Assembly (NCBI RefSeq): GCF_000003815.2
Contig: NC_049994.1
Span: 4,213,787-4,277,786, forward strand
Source: Branchiostoma floridae
Lineage: Eukaryota; Chordata; Leptocardii; Amphioxiformes; Branchiostomatidae
DNA: 64,000 bases
Direction: 5' to 3'
A program made the position numbers and the translations under genes. The notes below the pieces were generated by a model. The model was not told the DNA's origin. It saw only the letters and a program-made list of their open reading frames with translations, and made no database searches. How positions within the stretch are numbered: the first letter of the stretch is position 1; each line of letters starts with the position of its first letter. This document shows, one piece after another, positions 34,396 to 44,544 of the stretch.

Positions 34396-34980
34396 TTACT
34401 CGCCCCTCTCAATTTCTACACAGCTTGGGACCTATTAAAGGTACTCCTCGGCCATCTAACTCCTTTGGTGTGTTTTCTGTAGTATGTGGCCAATTTCGTC
34501 TATTTTTCCTGCGACCTGTGGAGCCTGGTAGAGGCTACTTTTTGTGCATGTTTTATGAATGTATTGTGTATGTGTCAGTGTATGCGACCGGTGAAGTGAG
34601 GTGAGGTGAGGTGTATGTTTTGTGTACTATTTATTCCCAGTACAGGTTAAGGCTACACAAAGAGGGGAATGCGAAAAGACAGAAATAAAAACAGAAAAGT
34701 GGTACAAAAACACATGCGGTATTTTCACTACCCGATGCAAGGAGCTTTTTTGCCCGATGTCAATGCGTTTATTCGCCACTACCTTTCCACACTTCTTCAC
34801 ACTTGAATATTTGAGTCAAGGCACAACTGCTTGAAGAAATAAGGCTTTGCACAGGTAGCCGAATATGGAGATAGGTACTGAGAAGGGTGAAAACGCGTGA
34901 AATTGAACTGTGGCCTCTCACAGCAACGTTACAAAAAAGGACAAGATTCTGAAAATTCCCATGGTTCTCGAGTCTTCATG

Positions 34981-35000
34981 GGAGGGAGGGGGGGGGGGGG
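34981..35000. repeat. Poly-G tract
   Basis: A run of about 14 consecutive G after GGGAGGGA, a candidate G-quadruplex and replication-slippage site. Confidence 0.85.
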
Positions 35001-35681
35001 GAACTTCGCTTTGTCATAGAGAAAGATTGCAGAACTTCTAGCATCTGCTGTACACAACAGTCCTAGACTGCTAAATTTTCCTGTTAGGCTTGAGCACTTC
35101 TGCCTGAAGTGTGCCTATTTAAGCAACCCAACCAAGGACAATATGAGCAGGCTTCTTCTGTATAATGTCCTTGGCTCAACCATCTATATATAATGTCCTT
35201 GACCCACCTATGATTAGGAGACCTATCAGTTGTTGTTGTTGCTGTTGTTGTTCTTGTTCTTGTTTACACCATGAGGGTCTAGTTTGAGATGGTTACAAAA
35301 ACTGAGCTGACCTTGATTTTGTATCGTTCATAAACATCAGAAATACGAAATATCGATGAAAATATGCGGAAACTACATATCCTTCACACAAAGATTTTGT
35401 TCTCGAGAACATTTTCAATTTTGGGGTCACCAAAAAGTCTTGACTTCTGGACCTTTAAAGTCACCTCGCGTATCCTGAATTCCCAATCGTTGTGAAACGC
35501 TTGGTGAAGCAAATTGTGATGTCGATCGCTGACACGGAACATTTTTTGTTCGCTAAAGAAGCTGAAAATTGAATATCGATTTCTTTATCAACGCGTGACA
35601 GGCTTCCAGTGTTCACTGTTGCGGTCTTTTGATACCAGGAGCTTGAGAAATGTGGCTGTATTTTATTAAGAGGTTTCGCGA

Positions 35682-36050
35682 GTATATTAGCATGAAAGCT
35701 CATCTGTGTTGATGTGGTACATATTGAAGATTTTCCACTGTCTTACAAGACCAACATTTGCTTACCTCGAATTTTCAGTCTCACTTGCGTCGACCTTCTT
35801 CGGGAGTGGAGAGGGGTAAAGGAGGCCATCTACATAAGGGCACACCAGCCGACACTTAACAGAGACGGGGGCCGATATCGTCTGCCAGGCATTTATGATT
35901 CGTTACTAGAATCACGTGTCTCAAAGTCACGTGATCAGAGTAACTGAATCATCACTCCTGAAGAAGGTCGACGCAGAGGTCGACGTAAGTGCGACTGAAA
36001 ATTCGAGTTAAGCAAACTTTGGTGTTGTAAGACAGTGGAAAATCTTCAAT
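35682..36050 (+). mobile_element. Penelope-like element 3' fragment in inverted arms
   Basis: An open frame at about 35805-35920 encodes EWRGVKEAIYIRAHQPTLNR followed by DGGRYRLPGIYD. This resembles the end of the GIY-YIG endonuclease domain found C-terminally in Penelope-like reverse transcriptases (KEAI-I---LN-d-G pattern). The frame is enclosed by about 90-bp inverted arms at 35722-35808 and 35953-36050, with TTTTCCACTGTCTTACAA against TTGTAAGACAGTGGAAAA and CGAATTTTCAGTC against GACTGAAAATTCG. AGGTTTCGCGA occurs at 35671-35681 and again at 36051-36061, immediately outside, and is a likely 11-bp target duplication. The reverse transcriptase core is absent, so it is dead. Confidence 0.6.
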
Positions 36051-36061
36051 AGGTTTCGCGA

Positions 36062-37184
36062 TTCTACACGTACGTATGCATACGCAACGGAATGCATTGT
36101 GTGTGACGGTGGTAATGGCCCCTAGCTACTACTAACAGATCTTGTCTCAGCCATTGTTTAAATTTGCAGAACAATGTTCAGACGTCTTTTGTTTATGTCT
36201 CAGTGACCTTCACTTTTAACATATTACCCACAATGTATTTGCCTGTACGTGCGTACTTTGAATAGCGAACCCCCTTATTGAGCTTACTATATTTTTCCAA
36301 GGATGCATGTGTGCCATATGATATCGTATTGCGTATGTATGCAAATTATTCTGGACTTTCATGCAGGTTACATATTACTCATTTATATACCCTATAACAG
36401 CAACGTTAAGAAATCGCATAGTATCAAATTTTGGTCTGGGTGATTTTCAATGTAGTTTTTTTTTGTCCCGAAATGTTGAATCTCTACATCATTTTGTACC
36501 CCGACTAGCTCAGTCAGTCATTCGATGCTGCAATCGCGGTTTGAAGCGACCCCTAGCAGTTCATTTTCAAACAACAACAGCTAACGTTTGTCGTCATTCA
36601 GTGAGGCTCTATTTGAGCATTGTATCGCCCCATTCGGTCTGTATTGACCATGATAAAATACTAATTGATATCAACCCTACATCTTCGCGCGCCATGATTT
36701 AACAGTCCTATACGAGAATGACAGTCCCTGCCACATAGGATACATAGACTATTCATTAAATAAGTGTCTATCCTCACTGCTAAATTTAAACCTACTTTAA
36801 AAAATTTTCACTTTCAAGACTTACTGATTCTCCAAATTCTCCCCGAGACATTTCTAAATATTTTTCTCTTGAATATCTCATGAATCAAGTACAAACTTGC
36901 CTTTTTAGTATTCGCACAAAGTTTGCGGTGAACATTACCATATTAGGCGCTCTTCTCTCGTCCGTGGTTCCCCCCTCCCCAGGGAAATGTTATCGTCCGT
37001 TCCCATCATACCCCGAGGTTGATAAGGCCTAGGAAAGTTAATGTTGTGTTGCTGATCACAGCCATGAAAACTTTTTTAGTCGGTAGGTTGGAATTTTCTT
37101 CTTTTTCCTTACATTCTAGCCGTCGTGATCCAACAAAAACAGCTAAACAACTTAAAACTGCACGAAGGCACTGGTAGGTATAAA
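36062..37184. other. No recognisable gene
   Basis: A plus frame at 36361-36702 (113 codons) lacks a recognisable domain. Confidence 0.4.
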
Positions 37185-37546
37185 GGCAACCTAAGCAATA
37201 TTAGAGCATTAAAAGTGGAAATAATCTGGATAAGGCAATATGTATCATATTGACATTTAATGCACCATTTTAGCACATTTTCATTATTTTTTTATAAATT
37301 GAGCCGTTAAAAACAGTGCAGAAAAAAGTTACACGAGGGTTCCTGATCAAGTCCTTATTTGAGGGGGGAGAGTGTCCAATAATAAGATATATCCTCGTGG
37401 GACTTGTCTCTGGGCCATTTTTAACGGCTTGAATTATGAAATAATGATGTAAATGTGGGAATACAGTGATGTAGAAGTCAATATTACACAAAGTACTTTA
37501 TCCAGATGAATTCCACTTTTAACCCTGTAATGTTGCTTAGGTTGCC
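37185..37546. mobile_element. Fold-back element with about 140-bp inverted arms
   Basis: The left arm starts GGCAACCTAAGCAATATTAG and the right arm ends with the complement TGTTGCTTAGGTTGCC. Complementarity continues inward through AAAAGTGGAA / TTCCACTTTT, ATCTGGATAA / TTATCCAGAT and GAGCCGTTAAAAA / TTTTTAACGGCTTG, giving arms of about 140 bp round a loop of about 85 bp. TATAA-like sequence flanks both ends. Non-coding. Confidence 0.8.
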
Positions 37547-37792
37547 TATAACATCATATTGTAAATATAAAGATACACATTGAACAAGCACAAGTGTGTT
37601 TATAAACACATTTTATTTCTAACTTCCCCTATAAGAATCTGGAAAGAAAAGAAATACGGTACTTTAAAAAGTCATCAAAAATCGCCACAGTTCCCAAATG
37701 TTTACTGGCAAGAAAACTACAGACTACAATTTGCTAAAAGCCACTTTAAGCCACTTTAAGCGATTTTGGAACCCCTGGTGTGTGACCTTGGT

Positions 37793-38430
37793 ACTGCAGC
37801 AGAACTTCGATTTTTTTTCGTATCTTTTCACCTGGGCATGGTATGGTCTTGATTGTTTGGTGTTAGATAGCTTGTGATGTAGGGAAAAAGTGATCTATGT
37901 TTGGGCCCCATAGAGGCTTGCGCTGGAACTGCAGGTTCAATGACTTTATATGAAATATAACGTTCTTGATTGAGACTTGACTTGACTTATGTCGGGTGTC
38001 GCTCCTCCCTGCCACCCGAGCCATTGTAGCAGCCCAGAAGACCCTGATTGAGAGCACTACAATGTAGCCTCTGACCAAAGGTTCTGTCCATTTTGCCCAA
38101 AGCAATTACAAATTGAAAATGAATTCGTCATAAATTTCCCTCATTAATTATGCAAACTATGTGCCAGTTTGCATAATTTGCACTTGATGATGTACAACTC
38201 TGTCTAAGCTACCTACATACCAAATAGCATCTAAATTTGTCCTTCCCTTGTCCAGTTATCCTCCTAAGAAGATTTTGAGAAAAAACGCCGCTGCAGTTCC
38301 AGAGCAACATGCTAGGGGACCCAAATATATATCACCTATTCCTTACGTCACTAGCTATCTGACACCAAAACATCAAGACCCTAGCATATCCAGGTCAAAG
38401 GACGAAAAAAAAAACTGAAATTCCGCCCAA
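37793..38430. mobile_element. Large inverted-repeat element (about 640 bp)
   Basis: The arms at about 37805-37950 and 38285-38425 are imperfect complements. Examples are TTTGGTGTTAGATAGCTTGTG against CACTAGCTATCTGACACCAAA without end bases, and CTGGAACTGCAGG against GCTGCAGTTCCAG. The centre (about 330 bp) holds the short palindrome at 38146-38178. No coding capacity, and the superfamily is unassigned. Confidence 0.7.
38146..38178. repeat. Perfect 13-bp palindrome with octamer-like core
   Basis: AATTATGCAAACT and AGTTTGCATAATT, with a 7-nt loop, are exact complements. Each arm holds ATGCAAAC, one base off the POU octamer ATGCAAAT. It lies in the centre of the 37793-38430 inverted-repeat element. 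Confidence 0.6.
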
Positions 38431-38760
38431 AACTATATCTGATTATCTCCATTTTTCATTTCATCGAGTTTTATACACTGCCACCCCCGCATAATTTGAA
38501 CTATCCCAAGAATGACCTTTCAACTTTCACAAACTTCCCGCGCTTTTCTCCTTCCAGCTGTGAGAAGCTTCGCCAGACGCTGACTCTAGACGACGCAAGC
38601 GGTGAAGTTGGATTTCCGATTGAAATACTCGTTGACTTCTTTGGAACTTTAGCAGCGTGAGGTAGGAAACAACTGCTGTAACCTATTAACATATTTGTAC
38701 GGCTCCCTTGTCAAACATTCCGTTTTTAATTGTTGAAGTTGAAAGGAATATTGCTTTCTG

Positions 38761-40017
38761 GGGGCCCCAAAGCCCTTTTCCGTAGAGCGTAATCGGCGCT
38801 TTTAATTCTACGTACTCCGTAGCGGGACCGCTCGAATTCAACGTAGAGCGTAATCGGTGCATTTTGCGTCGAGCGATATTGGCCCCTTTAATTTAACGTA
38901 TTACGTAGAAGCTAACCGGATTTTACCGTAAAACGTAATTCATATGAATTGTTCGTAAAGCATAATCAAAATTTCATTAAACTTAACTAGTCTACCGGCA
39001 AAGTTTACCCGTGAAAATGCATGAAATTGCGTTTCAAAGGGTTCAGATTTCAAAATTTCGCCGGACCTTCCTTGCGATTGGCTCACCCCTTCGGCAGTGG
39101 ACATGGTGAAAATATGTTGCGGGACCGTCGCCTCCCAACTAGTAGAAACTTCTTTACCGAAATTAGCTTATTAAACAAGCAAAATGTGCAGGAAATGGTA
39201 TTTGAGGGGGTCAAGATTTCAATTTTTTCTCTGAGCGGCCCTTGGCCTCTGTGCGACTGCTTGGGCCTCCGTCGCTCACGACTCTCCATCGCTCGTCGCC
39301 CTCAAAAACTTCTCTCTGACAGAAATGTCATTACATTGAGCAAAAGTCTGCCAGCAAAATTTGTCCCTCAAAATGCAGGAAATGGTGTTTCAGAGGGTAC
39401 AAATCTTAAGATTTTCCCGTACGTACCTTGCGACTTGACTTGACTTTACTAGTTTCAGCACTTGATATCTGAAAATGATGTTTGAGGCCGTTGTCCTCAA
39501 CAGCTCCAACAAAGCTAAAAGTAAAACCATGTGAATTTCTAATTGAAATGACATTCAACTTAGCTTAGTCTATGAGCAAAGTTTGCCCTTCAAAATGCAG
39601 AAAATAGTGTTTCAAAGGGTCAAGATTTCACAATATTCCCGGGGGAGCATGCCCCCGGACGCCCCTAAGATTGTCGCACCTCCGCTTTCGATGCTACAAG
39701 TGCTGAAAATTACGTCACATAAGAAATTTGCTGTCGCCGCCTCTGGCCAGCAAGACGGGCGCTTTTATATCGTCTAAGTAGCTGTTTGAATCTTGTTGGT
39801 GGAATTATAAGTTCAAGTTGTTAGATCTCCTCTTCCACGTGTTCTGCCGTCGGTGGAATTCAGCCAAAAGACGATAAAGATTTGCATATTGCATTTGGAA
39901 ACTTCGTAATTTAGCGTAGAGCGTAATGAAGCGTCCATAATTTAGCGTATTACGTAGCCGGCCCTCCCGAATTTAGCGTAGAGCGTTGTCGGTACCCCCC
40001 CTTGGGGGCCCTCCTTT
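38761..40017. mobile_element. Composite element with CGTAGAGCGTAATCGG subterminal repeats
   Basis: The left end GGGGGCCCCAAAGCCC and the right end TTGGGGGCCC are inverted matches. Subterminally on both sides lie repeated motifs: CGTAGAGCGTAATCGG at about 38781 and 38840, GCGTCGAGCGATATTGG at 38867, ACGTATTACGTAG at 38893, then GCGTAGAGCGTAATG at 39917, GCGTATTACGTAG at 39944 and GCGTAGAGCGTTGTCGG at 39977. Such arrays are typical of transposase-binding sites. The interior at about 38990-39745 is a copy of the GCATGCCCCCGGA repeat element (see 42878-43615), including its right end GCCGCCTCTG at 39745. No intact frame. Confidence 0.6.
38990..39745. mobile_element. AGGAAATGGYGTTTCAGAGGG repeat element, left-truncated copy
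   Basis: Four internal monomers share GCAAAATTTG, AAAATGCAGGAAATGG, TTTCAGAGGGT and AGATTTCAAAATTT-type blocks at about 39000, 39180, 39355 and 39580. The last carries GGGGGAGCATGCCCCCGGAC and the right terminus CGCCGCCTCTG. It is nested within the composite element 38761-40017. Confidence 0.7.
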
Positions 40018-40364
40018 CTTGGCTGACAAGACAGGCCCCACTGTTCCTCCGACTTGCCCAAACAGCGTCCTCTACCATGCTATTTCTCATAAAGTGTCGC
40101 TTCAAAATGACGTCCAAACTTTCTCTCTAAACCTGCATTGCAATACATGTTGGTGTAATGATGTAATAGATAGGACGCAGCAGAGAAATAAAATTATGAA
40201 GGGGTTTACGGAAAAGGCTGGGCCAGGAGGTTGGGCTGACTACCCTCAGCCTGCTAGTACCCTTGGGGCCCAGAAAGTGTAGACTGACATAGCTAACCCA
40301 GGTGCTAGTCCTAGCCTTCTCTGTAGTCCCTACTATGGAACAGTCTTGCATATTTAATTAGTGC

Positions 40365-40485
40365 ATGGTGATGGTGCTTTGCTTCATGAGAAATCCACCA
40401 CCACCGCCAGCAATCACTGTTGGGCCAACCCAACTAGAGGTTGTCCAGGCAGCACGTTTCCTGGGACTTATCATGGTAGAATGGC
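40365..40485 (+). pseudogene. Non-LTR retrotransposon RT fragment
   Basis: A plus frame encodes PPPPPAITVGPTQLEVVQAA followed by RFLGLIM, matching the general pattern (linker, hydrophobic strand, V..., F-LG) of the C-terminal reverse-transcriptase region of jockey/CR1-like LINEs. Only about 35-40 codons are recognisable and no other RT blocks are visible around it. The assignment is by motif only. Confidence 0.4.
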
Positions 40486-41182
40486 GCCCCCAGGCGTCAG
40501 TGTTGAGAATTTCACCACCATTCCCAGACTGCACTGCGGCTCCAGGTCTTGGAGCAGAATTCTCTCGGTAAAAATCTCAGTTAAGGTATCGGACCGGAGT
40601 TTCTTTTACGATTTCGTAGGTTGGCGGGCAGCCTCAGGCCGAAGGGCTACAGTTCCGCTAGTAAACGTAGGACGCGAAACTTAATCAATATGGCGGAAAG
40701 CCGTTTACTGTCTCTTTCCGACAAACCTATTGGTACCGTCTGTTGCCTCTTTATTTTGGTTAGAATATGTAGTAAAATTTTAATTTTGGACCCGAAAACT
40801 ATCATTTTTTAACACTTTTTTGATCGAAGCTGCTTGGAAAAAACTAATTTTCCAAGGATAACAGCCTACGTGGTAGAGAAGCTAAATTCTTCATGTTTGT
40901 GCAAAATGAAAATAAAAAAATTCCATGTGATAACTTTTTTGCAATCTCCGATGACGTCATTTCTTCGAAATCGCATGAAAAACGCCGCTATTTGGGTCAT
41001 CAGGCGAAAAAAACGCATCACCGTTGCAGCGGACTAATACAAAAATGGTTTCGCTGGCCGACCAACTACTCTTCGCACAAAAACAATACAACCCACGGGC
41101 TTTTCAGAAAATACGACAAATCTATGCTCAGCTATAACGATCACCAAGCCATAGCGAGCAAAAGTTAGGGAGACAACAGCGC

Positions 41183-41190
41183 ACTTCCGG
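41183..41190 (+). promoter_or_regulatory. ETS-type site (ACTTCCGG) before the Kelch gene
   Basis: ACTTCCGG lies 136 bp upstream of the ATG, and a related CTTCCG is at 41207. There is no TATA box. A splice acceptor (TTTTGCAG, last base 41309) directly precedes the coding exon, so a short 5' non-coding exon near 41170-41280 or further up is likely. The same ETS core is found before RSU1. Function inferred. Confidence 0.4.
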
Positions 41191-41301
41191 CCTATTACAC
41201 CACCCTTCCGCCAACTCCGGTCAGATTTGAACTCCGACCCGGAACCTTAAATTTAGACAATCTAGTCAACATTGAGGATGAATGATCAATAAGTCATTAT
41301 G

Positions 41302-41310
41302 TTTTGCAGG
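41302..41310 (+). other. Splice acceptor before the Kelch coding exon
   Basis: TGTTTTGCAG ends at 41309, nine bases before the first ATG, which implies an upstream non-coding exon. The polypyrimidine tract is weak (TTATGTTTTGCAG). Confidence 0.45.
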
Positions 41311-41318
41311 ACTGAGGT

Positions 41319-42782
41319 ATGATGGCAGAGGCACAGGGATCACAGACATCACTCGACTTCTGTCACAATCCACATGCAGGCGCCCTCTTGCAGGGTTTAC
41401 AGGAACTGCGATCTGACAACCTCCTGACAGATGTTGTCCTTTGTGTCTCAGGAAAAGAGATTCCGTGCCATCGAAACGTTCTGGCTGCCTGCAGTGAATA
41501 TTTCCGTGCTATGTTCTGTAACGGACACCGTGAGAGCAAAGAGCCCAAAGTAACCATACATGAAGTTAGCCCTGGTGCCTTGCAGCTTCTTGTTGACTAC
41601 GCATACACATCAAAAGTCACCATCACACAAGACAATGCTGTGAAACTGCTAGAAGGGGCAAACTTCTTCCAGATCCTACCTGTGCGTGATGCTTGTGTGA
41701 GTTTCATATCCAACAACCTGAGTGCCAAAGACTGTCTGCAGATGATGCACATAGGCAACATTCTGTCCTGCCCAGACCTGGAGAACAGAGCAAGGTCGTA
41801 TGCCTTAAAGGACTTTGCAACACTCAGCAAAGCACCCGAGTTTCTTTCTTCGACTAAGGGTCAACTCGTCACACTTATCTCATCTGATGACCTCAATGCT
41901 TCAGAAGAAGTTGTGTACACAGCAGTGACGTCATGGATCAACCACGACACTGATGGGAGGAATGAGGACATGAAAGAGCTGATGGAACTGGTCAGGTTCC
42001 CCTTCATGGACAAGCAATACTTCTTGGAGAATGTAGAGAGCAACGAGGCCGTAAGGAAGTCTTGTCAGGATGTCATGACAGAAGCTCGCAGATGCCAGCA
42101 TTTTCCAAGAGAGATTGAGTCCCCTCGCACCCGTCCCTGCCATGCCAGTGGTCTGAGGGAGGCAGTGGTGGTCATTGGAGGGTTGCTTGAACATGAAAAT
42201 TTAAATAAGTCCAAATCCTTCACCATGACCTGCAATGCAAATCCAAATCCAGTTGAGGTCTATGACCGAAGACAGAACAAGTGGACTGAAGGTGTTCCTC
42301 TCCCACAGCCAAAGATTCAGCATGCAGTTGCAGTGTTGGACAGCAGCATATATGTGATGGGTGGGTATAATGATAAAGACGAGCGAACAGCCACCATGGA
42401 CCGCTTCAGCCCAGGAGACTCACAGTGGCAGTCCATGAGGGACATGCCTGGTGTAGCTGTAGCTGATTGCGGTGCGATTGCCACAGTCCTAAATGGCCTT
42501 ATCTACCTGGCTGGGTTACAGTCATCCCTTTACTGTTACACTCCCAGTGAAGATGGTGGTCTCTGGAGTGAGGTAGTATCACTATCAGGTGTTCGAGAGG
42601 ACTGTGGAATGACTGTATTTAAGGGGAAGGTTTACTTCTTTGGAGGCTATGATGATACAACTGGTGAAGAAAATACAGATGTCATGTGCCTTGATCCAGA
42701 AAACCAGTCTCTCACTCATGTAGGAAACATGGACAAGGCTCTATGCAACTTTTCTTGCATCACAATACTTAAGTATTCCTGA
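41319..42782 (+). CDS. BTB-BACK-Kelch protein (KLHL type), short propeller
   Basis: 487 residues in a single coding exon. The BTB domain spans about residues 28-132 (LLTDVVLCVSGKEIPCHRNV, then LAACSEYFRAMF). The BACK domain spans about 137-240. Kelch repeats cover about 280-480, with glycine pairs at 287-288 (VIGG), 348-349 (MGG) and 442-443 (FGG), and a degenerate LAGL at about 397-400. Known role of the family: the BTB and 3-box bind CUL3, the Kelch propeller binds substrate, and the complex ubiquitinates it. Only four repeats plus a final strand are visible where six are usual, and the total is about 100 residues shorter than typical KLHL proteins. The second ATG (41322) has the better context (A at -3, G at +4). 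A splice acceptor TTTTGCAG lies just upstream at 41302-41309, so the 5' UTR is spliced. Which KLHL it is cannot be settled by eye. KLHL24/35/6-like is my guess. Confidence 0.93.
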   Translation: MMAEAQGSQTSLDFCHNPHAGALLQGLQELRSDNLLTDVVLCVSGKEIPCHRNVLAACSEYFRAMFCNGHRESKEPKVTIHEVSPGALQLLVDYAYTSKVTITQDNAVKLLEGANFFQILPVRDACVSFISNNLSAKDCLQMMHIGNILSCPDLENRARSYALKDFATLSKAPEFLSSTKGQLVTLISSDDLNASEEVVYTAVTSWINHDTDGRNEDMKELMELVRFPFMDKQYFLENVESNEAVRKSCQDVMTEARRCQHFPREIESPRTRPCHASGLREAVVVIGGLLEHENLNKSKSFTMTCNANPNPVEVYDRRQNKWTEGVPLPQPKIQHAVAVLDSSIYVMGGYNDKDERTATMDRFSPGDSQWQSMRDMPGVAVADCGAIATVLNGLIYLAGLQSSLYCYTPSEDGGLWSEVVSLSGVREDCGMTVFKGKVYFFGGYDDTTGEENTDVMCLDPENQSLTHVGNMDKALCNFSCITILKYS

Positions 42783-42877
42783 TGTACAAAGCCACAAGTC
42801 ACATTTTGATTTTGGTACTACATTGTATGTTAGCAGCTACATGAATAGTCCTACATTGTTTGACAGAGTGTGTTTCC

Positions 42878-43615
42878 CAGTGGCGGCGGCACCATGGGGG
42901 CAGTGGGGGCGGCCGCCCCCACAAAAAATAGGTCGTGGGGGCGTCGCCCCCACGATAAAATAAGCTGAAACACATAAAATCAAGCTGAAACCCTTGTGTA
43001 TATTGTCACTAATGGAAATTTCATCAAATCTCGCTAGTCTACTGGCAAAATTTGGCCCTGAAAATGCAGGAAATGACGTTTCAGAGGGTCCAGATTTCAA
43101 AATTTCCTCCCTTGTGAAGATTCGCGCCGTCGGCACTGGACATGGTGGGGAAATGCTACGAGAGGTCGTCCCCCACGACCTTTTTCTAGTAGAAATTTCA
43201 TTATCAAACTTAGATTTGTTTACAAGCAAAATGATTCCCTCAAATGCAGGAAATGGCATTCAAAGTGTCCTGATTTAAAAATTTCTCCAAAACTCCCTTG
43301 CGGCGGCTTGCGTCTTCGGGGCTCACGACGACGTAGTGCAAAATATGTTGGTGCGTGGGTCGTCGCCCTCAAAAATCGTTTTCTCTACTAGAAGTTTAAT
43401 TAGATTCAGCTTAGTCTGTCTGCAAAATTTGTCTCTCCAAATACAGGAAATGACGTTTCAGAGGGTTTAGATTTGAAATTTTTCCGGGGGTGCATGCCCC
43501 CGGACCCCCCTAGAAGGGTCGCGCCTCCGGCGCGACGCCTCGGGCCTTCGGCCCTCGATTTAGTGATATGAGAAATTTTCGCCCCCACAACTAAAAAATG
43601 GTGCCGCCGCCTCTG
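42878..43615. mobile_element. TIR element carrying three satellite-like monomers
   Basis: The left terminus CAGTGGCGGCGGCACCAT and the right terminus ATGGTGCCGCCGCCTCTG are inverted matches at 17 of 18 bases. Inside are three imperfect monomers of about 170-200 bp starting near 43040, 43210 and 43420, each with a TGCAGGAAATG(A/G)C core and TTTCAGAGGG-type block. The last monomer holds the GC-rich palindromic set GGGGGTGCATGCCCCCGG, GCGCCTCCGGCGCG and GGGCCTTCGGCCC. The CAGTGG-type end suggests hAT, but I could not read a clean 8-bp target duplication. It lies about 95 bp after the Kelch stop codon. Confidence 0.8.
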
Positions 43616-44544
43616 TAATTCCATGCCATATGATTCTGTTCCTGTGGCACATTGACAAGGAAATGGAATGATATCAATAGGAGACAACAGGACACAATGA
43701 CCCTAGTACATGACTGTATGTTTACTGAAGCACCATTCAGTGTAACTAAGGCCACAACAGGTACATTTTATTGATGACATCCTCTGCCTGCTACAAAAAT
43801 ATTGAGACAGTGCAAAAAAAAAGAACAAGATTGGTAAAAAAAAAAACAATCAAGATGACTATATTTTTAAGGGAACAAAACATGGCATCGTGGCCAACAA
43901 GGCATTCATTCCTGTATTCAAGAAGTGCAATAGTGTGGCAGACTGGTAACACTTTCCAACTTGGCAATGACACCCATTGCTTCCATATTGGTGCCACTTT
44001 TGCAACTACTAGTATCTAGTATCCCTTCTGCAAGTTCAATCATGAGGCTTTAACATGACATATTTGCTCATTTTAGTAATTTGTTGTCATGTTGACCATC
44101 TCCAAAGAAGAAAGCATTTAGTTTTTTTCTGGTGAAAATTAATGAGCGCGATGGTATCATCAATGAAATTAACTTGCTGTGACCTTATTATTATAATTAC
44201 TTACTGAAATATAAGAGTCAGTTCAATTATATTGGAAAGCTTTTTAGTATCTTTCGTCAAAATAATTTAGTTCCCTTAGTTAATAACATTTGTTTTTTAT
44301 ATTCATTTTTTATGCAGCAATACATAAAACCTTTTAGATTCCTACATTACATCGTTAATCATTAAAGAAAGTTTCGAACTTGGCTGTTTCATATGCCAGT
44401 TTAACGATCTCGCAAGTCAGACCATACTTACCCCCTCGAGGGCCCGTTCTCTTACTATTTCCAGTGCACTATTCCACAAACTGTCAAAATGATGTGTTAA
44501 AATCTTTATAGTGTGCCCTTCCTTCCACTATTATAAACGTTAGT
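43616..44544. other. No recognisable gene
   Basis: AT-rich sequence with A-runs near 43816 and 43838. Short frames only. Confidence 0.4.
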
